Assembly (NCBI RefSeq): GCF_024362405.1
Contig: NZ_CP101454.1
Coordinates: 1,178,001-1,242,000, forward strand
DNA: 64,000 bases
DNA from: Halorarius litoreus
GTDB lineage: Archaea; Halobacteriota; Halobacteria; Halobacteriales; Haloarculaceae
Reading direction: 5' to 3'
Both the position numbers and the translations under genes were made by a program. This document shows positions 7,996-14,356 of this stretch, piece after piece. Each line of letters begins with the position of its first letter. The first letter of the stretch is position 1. The notes beneath the pieces are model-generated. The model was not told where the DNA came from, searched no databases, and worked only from the letters and a program-made list of their open reading frames with translations.

Positions 7996-8145
7996 TCAGA
8001 CCTGAGACGGGTCGAACTGGTCCATCATCAGCCGTAGCAGTTCTGAGTTCGAGGGTTCCACACCGTTGCGTCGCTCCGCCACCTGCTCACGGTACCAGGC
8101 GAAGCGGTCGGCGTCGTCGCTGTAAAGGCTGGCCTGCTCGCGCAT
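7996..8145 (-). CDS. 49-residue protein following the packaging ATPase
   Basis: The start used is ATG 8145, four bases after the ATPase stop; the frame is open further upstream but only as a shadow. The peptide is charged and helical, and ends with SNSELLRLMMDQFDPSQV. It is probably the last member of the upper structural operon before the plus-strand HalOD1 gene breaks the series. No domain is recognised. Confidence 0.5.
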   Translation of the reverse strand: MREQASLYSDDADRFAWYREQVAERRNGVEPSNSELLRLMMDQFDPSQV

Positions 8146-8149
8146 CGTC

Positions 8150-8965
8150 TCACCCAACCCGGATGTCCTTGCCAGCGGCCCCGACATGCTCGCACGCCGG
8201 GTCATACTGACTGCTGTGCTTCCGGTCGAGCGCGCCCGAGTCATCCGAATAAATCCACTCCGAGGCCGTCACCCGACGGTTCCCTGCTTCGTCCACGTCC
8301 TCCCACTTGCGGACGGCGAGGGGCTCACCGTCATCGGTATGTAGCGCTTCGGGAAGGCCCGGAACGCGACCGGTGTTCGTCTTGTGGACGTCGGTTGGGT
8401 AGTTGACGACGTCGGCGAGTTTCCCCATGTCCGTCCCCGAGTTGAAGCCGCCAGCGAATCGCGCCGTCGAGTTCCCGATGACCTGCTCGTCGAGCGCTGC
8501 CGGACGCTGCGACACCCACATCGCGGAGACCTTCGAGCCGCGGCCGGTGGTCGCGACGCGCTCGATCTCGTCAGGGTAGCCGACCCGTTGGGGTGCGACG
8601 AAGTGGGCCTCGTCGATGACGATGAGGAGCGAGCCGTCGGTCGAGCGCGCACCAGTGATAGCGTCGGCGCACATCTCGCGCCAGTCCTCGTTCGTGATTG
8701 CTTCCTGGTGGCGCGCGAGGTCGAGGACTGGGTTCTCCTCCAGCAGCGCCGCGTAGTGCGCTGGCCCCCACTCGTCGCGTTCTTTCGGACCGGCAATCCA
8801 GTGGTTCGCTGGAGCCGGGCCGTGTTCGTTCGAGCAGAGCCCGCGGTACTCGTCGCAGTAATCGAGGACGAGTACGCGGTCGTAGACATCGAGGTTCAGC
8901 TCGATGAGCACCTGCGTGATCCACGACTTGCCGAACCCCGAGCCAGCGAGGACGTTCAGATTCAC
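8150..8965 (-). CDS. HerA/FtsK-type genome packaging ATPase
   Basis: A 271-residue protein starting at GTG 8965, which overlaps the TGA of the gene upstream. The start is fixed by the Walker A motif AGSGFGKS at residues 7-14, so the N-terminus is very short. Walker B LLIVIDEA (113-120, Asp118, Glu119) and a third motif TTGRGSKVSAMWVSQRP (139-155, with Gln153) follow. This is the P9/A32-like branch of the HerA/FtsK superfamily that pumps DNA into capsids of membrane-containing viruses (SH1 ORF17, SNJ1, PRD1 P9). It is the most diagnostic gene of the provirus and looks intact. Confidence 0.88.
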   Translation of the reverse strand: MNLNVLAGSGFGKSWITQVLIELNLDVYDRVLVLDYCDEYRGLCSNEHGPAPANHWIAGPKERDEWGPAHYAALLEENPVLDLARHQEAITNEDWREMCADAITGARSTDGSLLIVIDEAHFVAPQRVGYPDEIERVATTGRGSKVSAMWVSQRPAALDEQVIGNSTARFAGGFNSGTDMGKLADVVNYPTDVHKTNTGRVPGLPEALHTDDGEPLAVRKWEDVDEAGNRRVTASEWIYSDDSGALDRKHSSQYDPACEHVGAAGKDIRVG

Positions 8966-9537
8966 TGGTCGCTGGCCTCCAGCGCGGCCGTGGCGTCGAC
9001 CACGGCCTCCGTCATGTCCTGATGTGGGCCGGCCGCCGCGCGTTCGAGAACCTCCGCCGCGCGCCACTCGACCACGGTCTCTTCGAACTCGTCGAGCGTG
9101 AGTCCGAACTGGTCCTCGACGTGGTGGCCGGCGAGGTCTCGGTCGGTGAGGTCGTCGGGTACCTCGAACTTCTCTCGGTACACACCCGCCCACGTCGCGA
9201 TGCGGTCCTCCCACTCGTCCGACTCCATGCCAGCGTACTCGCGTGCCTGTGCGGCGTTGTCGAGTGCGTCCGGGGCCTGCCACTCGACCCAGTAGTCCCA
9301 CGGGTCGCCCGCGATGCGGGCCTCGATGAGTGCGACCAGCTCGTCGACTCGCTCTTCGTGGTCGGGAAGGTCCGGCACGTCGGCGTCGACGTCGAGCGCC
9401 TCCAGGTGTGCGGCGAGTGCCGACCGCCGGTTCCGTTCGAGCGTCGCCTGCGCGTGGACGAGCCCGAGAATCTGCTCGTTGTTCGCCACGTCGATCTGCT
9501 GGGCCAGTCGGTCGGCCAGCCCACCACCACCGATCAT
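8962..9537 (-). CDS. Helical acidic provirus protein (191 aa)
   Basis: A 191-residue soluble protein, mostly helical and acidic, with a Gly-rich start and repeated pieces of the type D-x-W-x(2)-R/W. It is coupled at both ends: ATGA with the gene before it and TGA/GTG with the packaging ATPase after it. Translational coupling to the ATPase suggests it works in assembly or packaging. No domain or family is recognised. Confidence 0.68.
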   Translation of the reverse strand: MIGGGGLADRLAQQIDVANNEQILGLVHAQATLERNRRSALAAHLEALDVDADVPDLPDHEERVDELVALIEARIAGDPWDYWVEWQAPDALDNAAQAREYAGMESDEWEDRIATWAGVYREKFEVPDDLTDRDLAGHHVEDQFGLTLDEFEETVVEWRAAEVLERAAAGPHQDMTEAVVDATAALEASDQ

Positions 9538-10097
9538 GCGACACCCCCGGCAAGTGGAGTCCCCCCAGCGACATCCGCGAGGAGGTCCTCGGCCACGTCC
9601 GTCTCTTTGACGAGCACAGCCACAGCGAGCAGGGCAGTTCCGAGGAGCACCGCGTACTCGGGAGGGAGTTCGCTCGCACCGGCCCCGCCCATCTCCGCGA
9701 CCAGCCGGTCGACCTGCGTCGAGATGTCGACGAGCCCGGACTGTGCGAGGTCGACTACCACGTCGGTCGAGATGTCCGCGTCCTCGCCGTACACGTCAGC
9801 CACGACCACGAGGAGCGTGGCGACACTCTCAACGTAGAGGTCGCCCCACGAGAGGCTCACGTCCTCCAACTCGACCGGTGTGTGCTCGCTGCCGTTCTCG
9901 TCGCTCTCCTCGGCGTCACCACCACCTTCCCTGGCCTCGGCTTCGCTGTCGTTCACCTCAGCCTCGATCTCCTCGGCAACGTCACCGACCGCATCGGGAT
10001 CGAACGAGGCTCGTTCGTCTTCGTCGAGTGCTGGCCGGTCGTCTCCGTCGTCGGTCGTGCGCTTCTCCTGGTCGGTCGTGTCTTCGTCCTCGGTCAT
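9534..10097 (-). CDS. Provirus protein with long acidic arm and one membrane helix
   Basis: A 187-residue protein. The first 75 residues are an extreme acidic, probably unstructured arm (Glu, Asp, Ser). A helical region follows, and then one membrane segment (about residues 149-163, YAVLLGTALLAVAVLV). Short charged residues close the chain. It overlaps both neighbours by ATGA. The architecture resembles that of small virion membrane proteins; no homology is recognised. Confidence 0.7.
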   Translation of the reverse strand: MTEDEDTTDQEKRTTDDGDDRPALDEDERASFDPDAVGDVAEEIEAEVNDSEAEAREGGGDAEESDENGSEHTPVELEDVSLSWGDLYVESVATLLVVVADVYGEDADISTDVVVDLAQSGLVDISTQVDRLVAEMGGAGASELPPEYAVLLGTALLAVAVLVKETDVAEDLLADVAGGTPLAGGVA

Positions 10098-10729
10098 CGT
10101 TCGATGGTGCTGAACTCGGCGTCGTTCGTCTCCGACTGGTCGGCGTCCTCGAGTTCCTCGGTCGCGCTGGGCTCCGGCTGGTCGTCACGGTCACCGCGGA
10201 ACAGCAGGAGTAGCAGTCCGAGGAGGGGAGCCGCGAGGGTCACGAGCCGGCGTCGGCCCCCCTTCGAACCCCCTTCAGAAGGGGTCGCGCCCCGCTCTTC
10301 GTCTGGGTCGTCGCTGTCGCCGCCGTCTTTCGATTCCACCCCCTCAGAGGGGAGGTCGTCGCCCTCACTCCACTGCTCGGCGTACTCGTCGCGACCACTA
10401 CTGGCGTCGCTCACCCCTTCTGTACCCCCCTCCGAAGAGGTCTCTGAAGGGGTCGACGCCCCTTCGTCAATCAGGTCGTCGCTGTCGGCGTCGTCCGGCG
10501 GTTTACCCCCTTCCGTAGCCCCTTCCGAAGGAGCCTGGTCCGCGGTCGGAGCACTGCTACCCGCATCGGTGGCCCCATACGCAGCCGGATACCACCCCTC
10601 CCAGGCCCGCTGATTGCGGGCTCGCTGGTGTTCTTCATCGGTCGATGCCGCAACGTGCGATCGGAGTCCCTCGGGGGTTTCACCCTCGTAGTCGCACCCC
10701 TCGATGCCACAGCTGAAGCTCTCGGTCAT
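10094..10729 (-). CDS. C2H2-like zinc-finger protein with low-complexity PSEG linker and C-terminal membrane helix
   Basis: A 211-residue protein. Residues 5-36 read CGIEGCDYEGETPEGLRSHVAAS and continue to a second His, a C-x4-C-x12-H-x8-H arrangement like a C2H2 finger. Residues about 50-160 are a low-complexity linker in which P/T-S-E-G is repeated, encoded by palindromic CCCCTTC-GAAGGGG type sequences. A membrane helix (about 163-177, LVTLAAPLLGLLLLL) and an acidic tail close the chain. A zinc finger tethered to a membrane by a long arm would suit a protein that links genome DNA to the virion membrane, which is speculation. ATGA overlaps on both sides. Confidence 0.72.
   Translation of the reverse strand: MTESFSCGIEGCDYEGETPEGLRSHVAASTDEEHQRARNQRAWEGWYPAAYGATDAGSSAPTADQAPSEGATEGGKPPDDADSDDLIDEGASTPSETSSEGGTEGVSDASSGRDEYAEQWSEGDDLPSEGVESKDGGDSDDPDEERGATPSEGGSKGGRRRLVTLAAPLLGLLLLLFRGDRDDQPEPSATEELEDADQSETNDAEFSTIER
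10259..10533. repeat. Scattered short palindromes of the CCCCTTC-GAAGGGG type inside a coding region
   Basis: Within the linker-coding part of the gene at 10094-10729 there are at least five short inverted repeats built from CCCCTTC or CCCCTC and GAAGGGG or GAGGGG. Examples are at about 10265-10281, 10339-10353, 10424-10440, 10448-10465 and 10505-10531. They translate as P-S-E-G type units. Codon use alone does not explain why the DNA copies stay palindromic, since synonymous codons would break the symmetry. Confidence 0.6.
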
Positions 10730-11589
10730 ACTGGATTCTCAGGTTGGCCGTGTCGTGGGCCAGCGTGGTTGGTGGCGAGGTCCGCGAGACGCTCGTGGTG
10801 CCCACGGAGCGCCTCGAACTCGTCGGTCGCCTCACCGTCGAGATCGCTCTCGATGGCGCGGATCGCCGCGGCCGCGCGCTCGACCTGGGCGAGTTCCTCT
10901 TCGAGGTCGTCGAGGATGCTCGGGAGCCGGCGAACGCCGACCTTGTACCCCTGCCACGCCCGACTGAGTGCACCCTTCGTCGCACCGTCGAGGTCGTCGT
11001 AGCTAGTCGCTCCCTCCTCCCCGCCGAGCAGCGTCTCGACATCGCTGTCGTCGAGTCCACACTCCTCGCGAAGGAACTCGCAGGCGTCGGGGTCGCCGTG
11101 TTCGCAGTGGTCGCGGGCGTGGTTGCACTCACTACCCGCCTGCGCCTGGAGGTCGGCAGCCCGCTGTTCGTCTGAGCGTTCAGCGTCCATCCGAGCGCCG
11201 GACTCGTCGCGAGCCGCCCGGTCCATCACCTCGCGATGCTCGTCGACAGTGAGTTCCGGGTCGTAGTAGGAGTTCCAGTCATCGACGCCCGCGTCACGAG
11301 CGATGCCCTTCACGCTCCGCGCGTGGGGGACGCTTGCCCGTCCGACCGAGAAGTCGATACGGTCGCGCTCGCCGTCGGTGAGCGATGCCTGTCCACCGCC
11401 GCCCTGTCGGTCGGCGCGGGAGGCTGCGGCGCGTGTACGGAGCTGTTGGAGCGTTTCGTCGTCGGTGTCGGACACCAGTGCGACGGTCTTTCGTCGCCGG
11501 TCGTCATCGACCGAACACAGCAATTCGTCGTACTCCTCGCGAACGTCGTTCGCCTCGCTCCGCGTCCCGAACTCGATTTCGTGACTCAC
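10726..11589 (-). CDS. Large charged provirus protein with a Cys/His cluster (287 aa)
   Basis: A 287-residue highly charged, helical protein, the longest of the upper operon apart from the Kelch-like gene. A central cluster with C-x(2)-A-x(2)-H-C-E-H-x(5)-C-x(4)-E-E-C (residues about 155-178) could bind zinc. The C-terminal third is coiled-coil-like (LEEELAQVERAAAAIRAIESDLDG). ATGA overlaps at both ends. Its place matches that of VP1 in SH1, but no sequence relation can be claimed. Probably a virion or assembly protein. Confidence 0.68.
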   Translation of the reverse strand: MSHEIEFGTRSEANDVREEYDELLCSVDDDRRRKTVALVSDTDDETLQQLRTRAAASRADRQGGGGQASLTDGERDRIDFSVGRASVPHARSVKGIARDAGVDDWNSYYDPELTVDEHREVMDRAARDESGARMDAERSDEQRAADLQAQAGSECNHARDHCEHGDPDACEFLREECGLDDSDVETLLGGEEGATSYDDLDGATKGALSRAWQGYKVGVRRLPSILDDLEEELAQVERAAAAIRAIESDLDGEATDEFEALRGHHERLADLATNHAGPRHGQPENPV

Positions 11590-11858
11590 GGGGTAGCTTC
11601 CTCCGCGATTTCAGGCGCGACCACCACGAGCGCCCGCGTCCCGGGAGCGAACGAGCCATCGGTCGCGGCTTCACGCGCGAGGTCCTCGTCGAGTCCCTCG
11701 TACACATCCACGTCGTGGGTGAGCCAGCAGTCCGGTGGCTCGACCCGTGAGAACAGTCGGAACAGCACGAGTTCCTCGGCGCGGTTCTCCGGTTGGAAGG
11801 CGATGAGGTCGCCCGGCGTACTACTCGCGAACATTTCGACGGTCCTCCGGTTCAGCAT
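11586..11858 (-). CDS. First gene of the provirus structural operon (90 aa, unknown)
   Basis: A 90-residue soluble protein starting at ATG 11858 and overlapping the next gene by ATGA. It has a mixed alpha/beta composition (GDLIAFQPENRAEELVLFRLF, TRALVVVAPEIAEEA). An ATG in another frame at 11873 opens only a 16-codon frame and is not used. It leads the series of coupled structural genes and faces the divergent gene at 11999-12229 across a repeat-containing control region. Function unknown. Confidence 0.65.
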   Translation of the reverse strand: MLNRRTVEMFASSTPGDLIAFQPENRAEELVLFRLFSRVEPPDCWLTHDVDVYEGLDEDLAREAATDGSFAPGTRALVVVAPEIAEEATP

Positions 11859-11910
11859 CTTCGTCCGACATACGGGTCGGACACAGCCGCCGTCGTGCCT
11901 AGAGTTACTG

Positions 11911-11978
11911 CTCGCCGGGAAGCCGACAGGGGATGTGACCGGCGAGTGAACCTACCGGCGAGCCGACCACTTATCATG
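11911..11978. promoter_or_regulatory. Divergent control region with three CCGGCGAG copies
   Basis: The 140 bp between the structural operon (minus) and the gene at 11999 (plus) hold ACCGGCGAG at 11938-11946 and again at 11954-11962, 16 bases apart, plus the inverted form CTCGCCGG at 11911-11918. ACTTATCA at 11969-11976 is a TATA-like box 30 bases before ATG 11999, which would make that transcript leaderless. The repeat spacing suits a dimeric regulator switching the late operon. The binding protein is unknown; the RHH protein at 13134-13718 is a candidate. Confidence 0.55.
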
Positions 11979-11998
11979 AAGGCAGCCCGCCTTCCGGT

Positions 11999-12229
11999 AT
12001 GTCCCAGGCGGAGGCCAGGCAGCGCGCGCTCGACGCGGTGGGCGCGTTCGAAGATGATGACGTAGTTGGACTGGGCGAGCGAAAGGCGATCGATAGGAAC
12101 GGTGCAACCTACGTTCCGGTGCCGAATCCACAGGCACGGAACCGCGGCGTGGTGCCAGGCGTATCTGTCGAGGTCTACATCCACGCGCCAACTGGTGCGT
12201 TCATCGTTCTACCCGCAGAACAGGATTGA
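11999..12229 (+). CDS. Small hypothetical protein divergent from the structural operon
   Basis: A 76-residue acidic protein with no membrane segment and no recognised domain (pattern GAFEDDDVVGLGERKAIDRN, then GVVPGVSVEVYIHAPTGAFIVLP). The start ATG 11999 is supported by a TATA-like box about 30 bases upstream. Its C-terminal half looks like a small beta barrel or hairpin. Being divergent to the late operon, it could be an early or regulatory protein. Confidence 0.62.
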   Translation: MSQAEARQRALDAVGAFEDDDVVGLGERKAIDRNGATYVPVPNPQARNRGVVPGVSVEVYIHAPTGAFIVLPAEQD

Positions 12230-12271
12230 GAGACTTCCACGACGAAACGAATCCTCGAACCCTACAACGTC

Positions 12272-12360
12272 CGATACAGATGAGAGAGTGGCCACAACGT
12301 AGTGCGTCCTCTCTGCACTCTGCCATTTACCGCGTGCTGAATATAGAGGCTAGATTCAGC
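12272..12360. repeat. Left end-sequence of a repeated element, copy 1 (inside provirus)
   Basis: About 90 bp that match 62509-62597 in the chromosome. Both contain CGATACAGA, then AGAGAGT, exactly the same 25-base spacing to GCACTCTG, then ACCGCGTGCTGAATATAGAGG and TTCAGCAA. The spacings are conserved although the filler differs, which points to common descent rather than chance. Together with the sequence at 12911-12941 it brackets the HalOD1 gene. Confidence 0.65.
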
Positions 12361-12429
12361 AACAGCAGGTGGTGTGCTACTCGTTCTTAGTTTCGATAGA
12401 ACTCCTGAGTGAGATCAGCACTAGGTGCC

Positions 12430-12479
12430 GGTTGGTTACGTTATCTGGGCGGACGGTTGGTTACGTTATCTGGGCGGAC
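12430..12479. repeat. Perfect 2 x 25-bp tandem repeat
   Basis: Two identical 25-base units stand head to tail at 12430-12454 and 12455-12479, each beginning GGTTGGTTACG and ending GGGCGGAC. They lie 32 bases downstream of the stop of the HalOD1 gene and do not encode anything obvious. Possibilities are a recent slippage duplication or a pair of protein-binding iterons. Confidence 0.85.
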
Positions 12480-12510
12480 TCCCAGGTATTGCGTGTGTGC
12501 GGCGGCTCGA

Positions 12511-12756
12511 TTAGGCGGTTTCTTCTGCGGGTTGAATCTCCACCTCGTTGGGACGATTGACGACGACGTTGTGTCCCCGGTACACGAACGAAACGGTCGG
12601 TTGTGGCGATTCCGCGGGTGAATTCGCATACAGGGCCTCCAACGCATCGGTGTCAACCGCCTCGAATAGCGGTGGGTCGAGAGCCGTTTCCTCAACACCC
12701 TCGTGACTGGCTACGGCGCTCAATATTTCCCAAAAAACGTTGAATTCGGATGCCAT
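12511..12756 (-). CDS. HalOD1 output-domain protein within the repeated element
   Basis: An 81-residue protein that is one HalOD1 domain: ILSAVASHEGVEETALDPPL, then EAVDTDALEALYANS and TVSFVYRGHNVVV. Start ATG 12756 lies about 50 bases below a TATA box (reverse of AATATAAG, 12806-12813). It is bracketed by the end-sequences at 12272-12360 and 12911-12941. The domain is found in many haloarchaeal copies per genome and its biochemical role is unsettled. Two paralogs in this window share the same core. Confidence 0.82.
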   Translation of the reverse strand: MASEFNVFWEILSAVASHEGVEETALDPPLFEAVDTDALEALYANSPAESPQPTVSFVYRGHNVVVNRPNEVEIQPAEETA

Positions 12757-12805
12757 GTTAGGGAATCACCTTGACTCTCTGCGGTGCGAATATACACGCA
12801 CAGTA

Positions 12806-12813
12806 ATATAAGT
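12806..12813 (-). promoter_or_regulatory. TATA box of the HalOD1 gene at 12511-12756
   Basis: On the minus strand CTTATATT lies about 50 bases before ATG 12756 in an otherwise GC-rich region, consistent with transcription starting some 25 bases upstream of the start codon. Confidence 0.5.
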
Positions 12814-12910
12814 ACCTATTCGTGATAAAATACGGCCATCAGTTCCCACTCTGTGAACGTCTAACTCGTTCTCGAACGAACCGATTTGGTCATTAACAAC
12901 CCCCTCCCCG

Positions 12911-12941
12911 TGACCGACTCGCGCTCTGTATGCAGCACGAC
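12911..12941. repeat. Right end-sequence of the repeated element, copy 1
   Basis: 31 bases beginning TGACCGACTCGCGCT and ending GCAGCACGAC. They match 62876-62906 at all but three positions. Read on the minus strand it starts CGTGCTGCATACAGAG, so it is an imperfect inverted partner of the left end (CGTGCTGAATATAGAG at 12335-12350). Bases beyond it (CAACAAGCCATC) are also partly shared with the second copy. Confidence 0.7.
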
Positions 12942-13015
12942 CTCAACAAGCCATCAAAATATTTTAACTTTAACAGGGCCGAAAATGGGTCTTCTCGCCT
13001 GTTCCAACGGCAGGT

Positions 13016-13141
13016 CTAGAGCCGGTCGGTGAACTCACCCAGATGTGTCTGGAGGAGATCGTGGCGAGCGATTGCCTCGCGACGTGGCTTCGGTGCGAGC
13101 CGGTCGAACTGATCTCTGACCGCTACGCGGTACTCAGTCAT
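13016..13141 (-). CDS. 41-residue basic protein coupled to the RHH regulator
   Basis: This gene starts at ATG 13141, 5 bases inside the end of the upstream gene (stop 13134-13136), and ends with TAG at 13016-13018. The peptide is strongly charged and basic with a helical pattern (TEYRVAVRDQFDRLAPKP and a following helix). The 8-base overlap with the RHH regulator suggests coupled translation. It could be a small DNA-binding partner. There is no homology to rely on. Confidence 0.5.
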   Translation of the reverse strand: MTEYRVAVRDQFDRLAPKPRREAIARHDLLQTHLGEFTDRL

Positions 13142-13718
13142 CTGCTACTGTCTCCTTCGACGGCGACTGCCACAGACTCCGACTCTGTGAGCGTTCCTCG
13201 CGACGCTGCTCGACGTTCTCCTCGTTCCAGACCCACTCGTCCGGTATCGCCTCCGGCGGCTTCAGTCGCCAACGAGAGGTGATGTGCGACCCGTCCCAGT
13301 TCGCGCTCGTGTGCTTGTACGCGAAGCCAAGCGACTGGAGTCGCCTGAGCATCTGTTCGACCGCTTCGGTGTTCGGACTCACCGGGACATCGGTGTCGTT
13401 GTTGACTGCCTGCGCGACAGAACTCAGCATCGCAGGCTCGATCTTCAGCTTCCGGTCGGCAGCATCGAGCCCGGCGCGGTAGACTGCTCTCAGAACTGGA
13501 TCGCCTGGGACGTGCTCGTCCGATTGCTCGGCCGGCCCGCCGTCAGTCGCGACCGTTCCCTCGGCAGCCTCACGAATCAGCCCACGAAGCGCATCCGACC
13601 GGTTGCCCCAGTCGTCGCGCTCCTCGACGAGCTGGTCGAGCGCGCGGCGCGTCTGTGGGTACATCCGCGCTTTCACCTGCTTCGCGCCCTCGTCGTACTC
13701 GTCAGACACGGCGATCAC
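13134..13718 (-). CDS. Ribbon-helix-helix regulator with C-terminal winged-helix-like region
   Basis: A 194-residue protein if the GTG at 13718 is used; a second GTG at 13709 would shorten it by three. Residues 12-51 (KQVKARMYPQTRRALDQLVE, then WGNRSDALRGLIREA) have the strand-helix-helix pattern of RHH DNA-binding proteins. The C-terminal half (VEQMLRRLQSLGFAYKHTSA and following residues) looks like a winged-helix hairpin. It is the most likely transcriptional regulator of the provirus. The repeat-rich region just upstream (13728-13801) may be its own operator. Confidence 0.7.
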   Translation of the reverse strand: MIAVSDEYDEGAKQVKARMYPQTRRALDQLVEERDDWGNRSDALRGLIREAAEGTVATDGGPAEQSDEHVPGDPVLRAVYRAGLDAADRKLKIEPAMLSSVAQAVNNDTDVPVSPNTEAVEQMLRRLQSLGFAYKHTSANWDGSHITSRWRLKPPEAIPDEWVWNEENVEQRREERSQSRSLWQSPSKETVADD

Positions 13719-13727
13719 CTCCGAACC

Positions 13728-13801
13728 GTGTCACACTCAACCCGGCGTGACACGCCACGCGGGAGGCTTGCCCTCCCGCGTTTTTCGCCGGCGTGTCACA
13801 C
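13728..13801. promoter_or_regulatory. Inverted-repeat control region with 9-bp hairpin and T-tract
   Basis: GTGTCACAC occurs at 13728-13736 and 13793-13801. Between them are the near-perfect palindrome GGCGTGACACGCC (13744-13756) and a 9-bp stem CGCGGGAGG/CCTCCCGCG (13758-13780, loop CTTGC) followed by TTTTT. The TGACAC/GTGTCA core is thus present three times. The region lies between the SWIM-like gene and the RHH regulator, where an operator, an origin iteron set or a plus-strand terminator are all possible. Confidence 0.6.
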
Positions 13802-13862
13802 CCCCTCTGGGGGGAGTCACGCGAGACTCGCTCGCGCGGGCCCACGCGTGCGTAAGCGCCCA

Positions 13863-14255
13863 TCACTGCAACCGCCTCCGTCCACCGTCGGCCAGCACAC
13901 GCTCGACATGGTGGTCAGCTCGCTCTTCAGCGGCATCACGGACGGCCACGTCGTTACGGTCGCCGTCCGCGATGGCTTGCCTGACGGCGAAGAGGTGGGC
14001 ACACGGGCCGTCGGAGTAGGTGAGGCCCTTGCACCGCTCGTGGCGTTCTCCGCTCTCGTGAAGCGTCCAGCAGTCGCCGTGCCAGTCATCGCCGTCTCGG
14101 CGGAGTGCCACCTCGTGGACGTCGTCGCTATCTTCGAAGGCAACGATGAACGGGCCGGTAAGTTCGACCGGGCCGATGGCGGCCTTACTCTCACGAGCAC
14201 GTTCGGCGCTGCCGGAGCTGTCGACGTGACTCAGGAAGTCGAGGTCGTCGGTCAT
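13863..14255 (-). CDS. SWIM-like zinc-binding protein
   Basis: A 130-residue protein from ATG 14255, overlapping the stop of the small zinc-ribbon gene as ATGA. Its centre reads DCWTLHESGERHERCKG, then GPCAHLFAVRQA, with Cys-x(n)-Cys-x(n)-Cys-x-His, the core of SWIM-type zinc fingers seen in haloarchaeal element proteins. Residues before it form beta strands (GPFIVAFEDSDDVHEVALRR), as usual for these proteins. SWIM domains bind DNA or protein and are frequent in haloarchaeal viruses and plasmids. Function in replication or regulation is possible but unproven. Confidence 0.7.
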   Translation of the reverse strand: MTDDLDFLSHVDSSGSAERARESKAAIGPVELTGPFIVAFEDSDDVHEVALRRDGDDWHGDCWTLHESGERHERCKGLTYSDGPCAHLFAVRQAIADGDRNDVAVRDAAEERADHHVERVLADGGRRRLQ

Positions 14256-14356
14256 CGTCCCCACCCACAGTCGGGACAGTAGTCGGTCGGGAGCGTCGCA
14301 CCGGGAACGCTGCCGCGGACGGTTCTGCCGCCGCAGTCCGGGCAGTACCGCATCAT
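14252..14356 (-). CDS. 34-residue zinc-ribbon protein
   Basis: A very small gene starting at ATG 14356 (a second ATG follows directly) and ending with TGA that overlaps the SWIM-like start as ATGA. The peptide has two perfect zinc knuckles, YCPDCGG near the start and YCPDCGW near the end, 19 residues apart, which fits a compact zinc ribbon with four cysteines. It is probably the first gene of the right-hand provirus operon. Two intact CPDCG knuckles in 34 residues make it unlikely to be chance. Confidence 0.75.
   Translation of the reverse strand: MMRYCPDCGGRTVRGSVPGATLPTDYCPDCGWGR

Noticed and set aside
8966..9679. N-terminal extension of the packaging ATPase to 9679
   Set aside because: The added residues are an Arg/Gly-rich shadow of the gene at 8962-9537; the GTG at 8965 places Walker A at residues 7-14 as in compact viral ATPases.
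12900..12990. AT-rich patch near 12949-12980 as a replication origin
   Set aside because: It is only about 30 bases long and carries no iterons or haloarchaeal origin-box motif; it lies at the right end of the repeated element.
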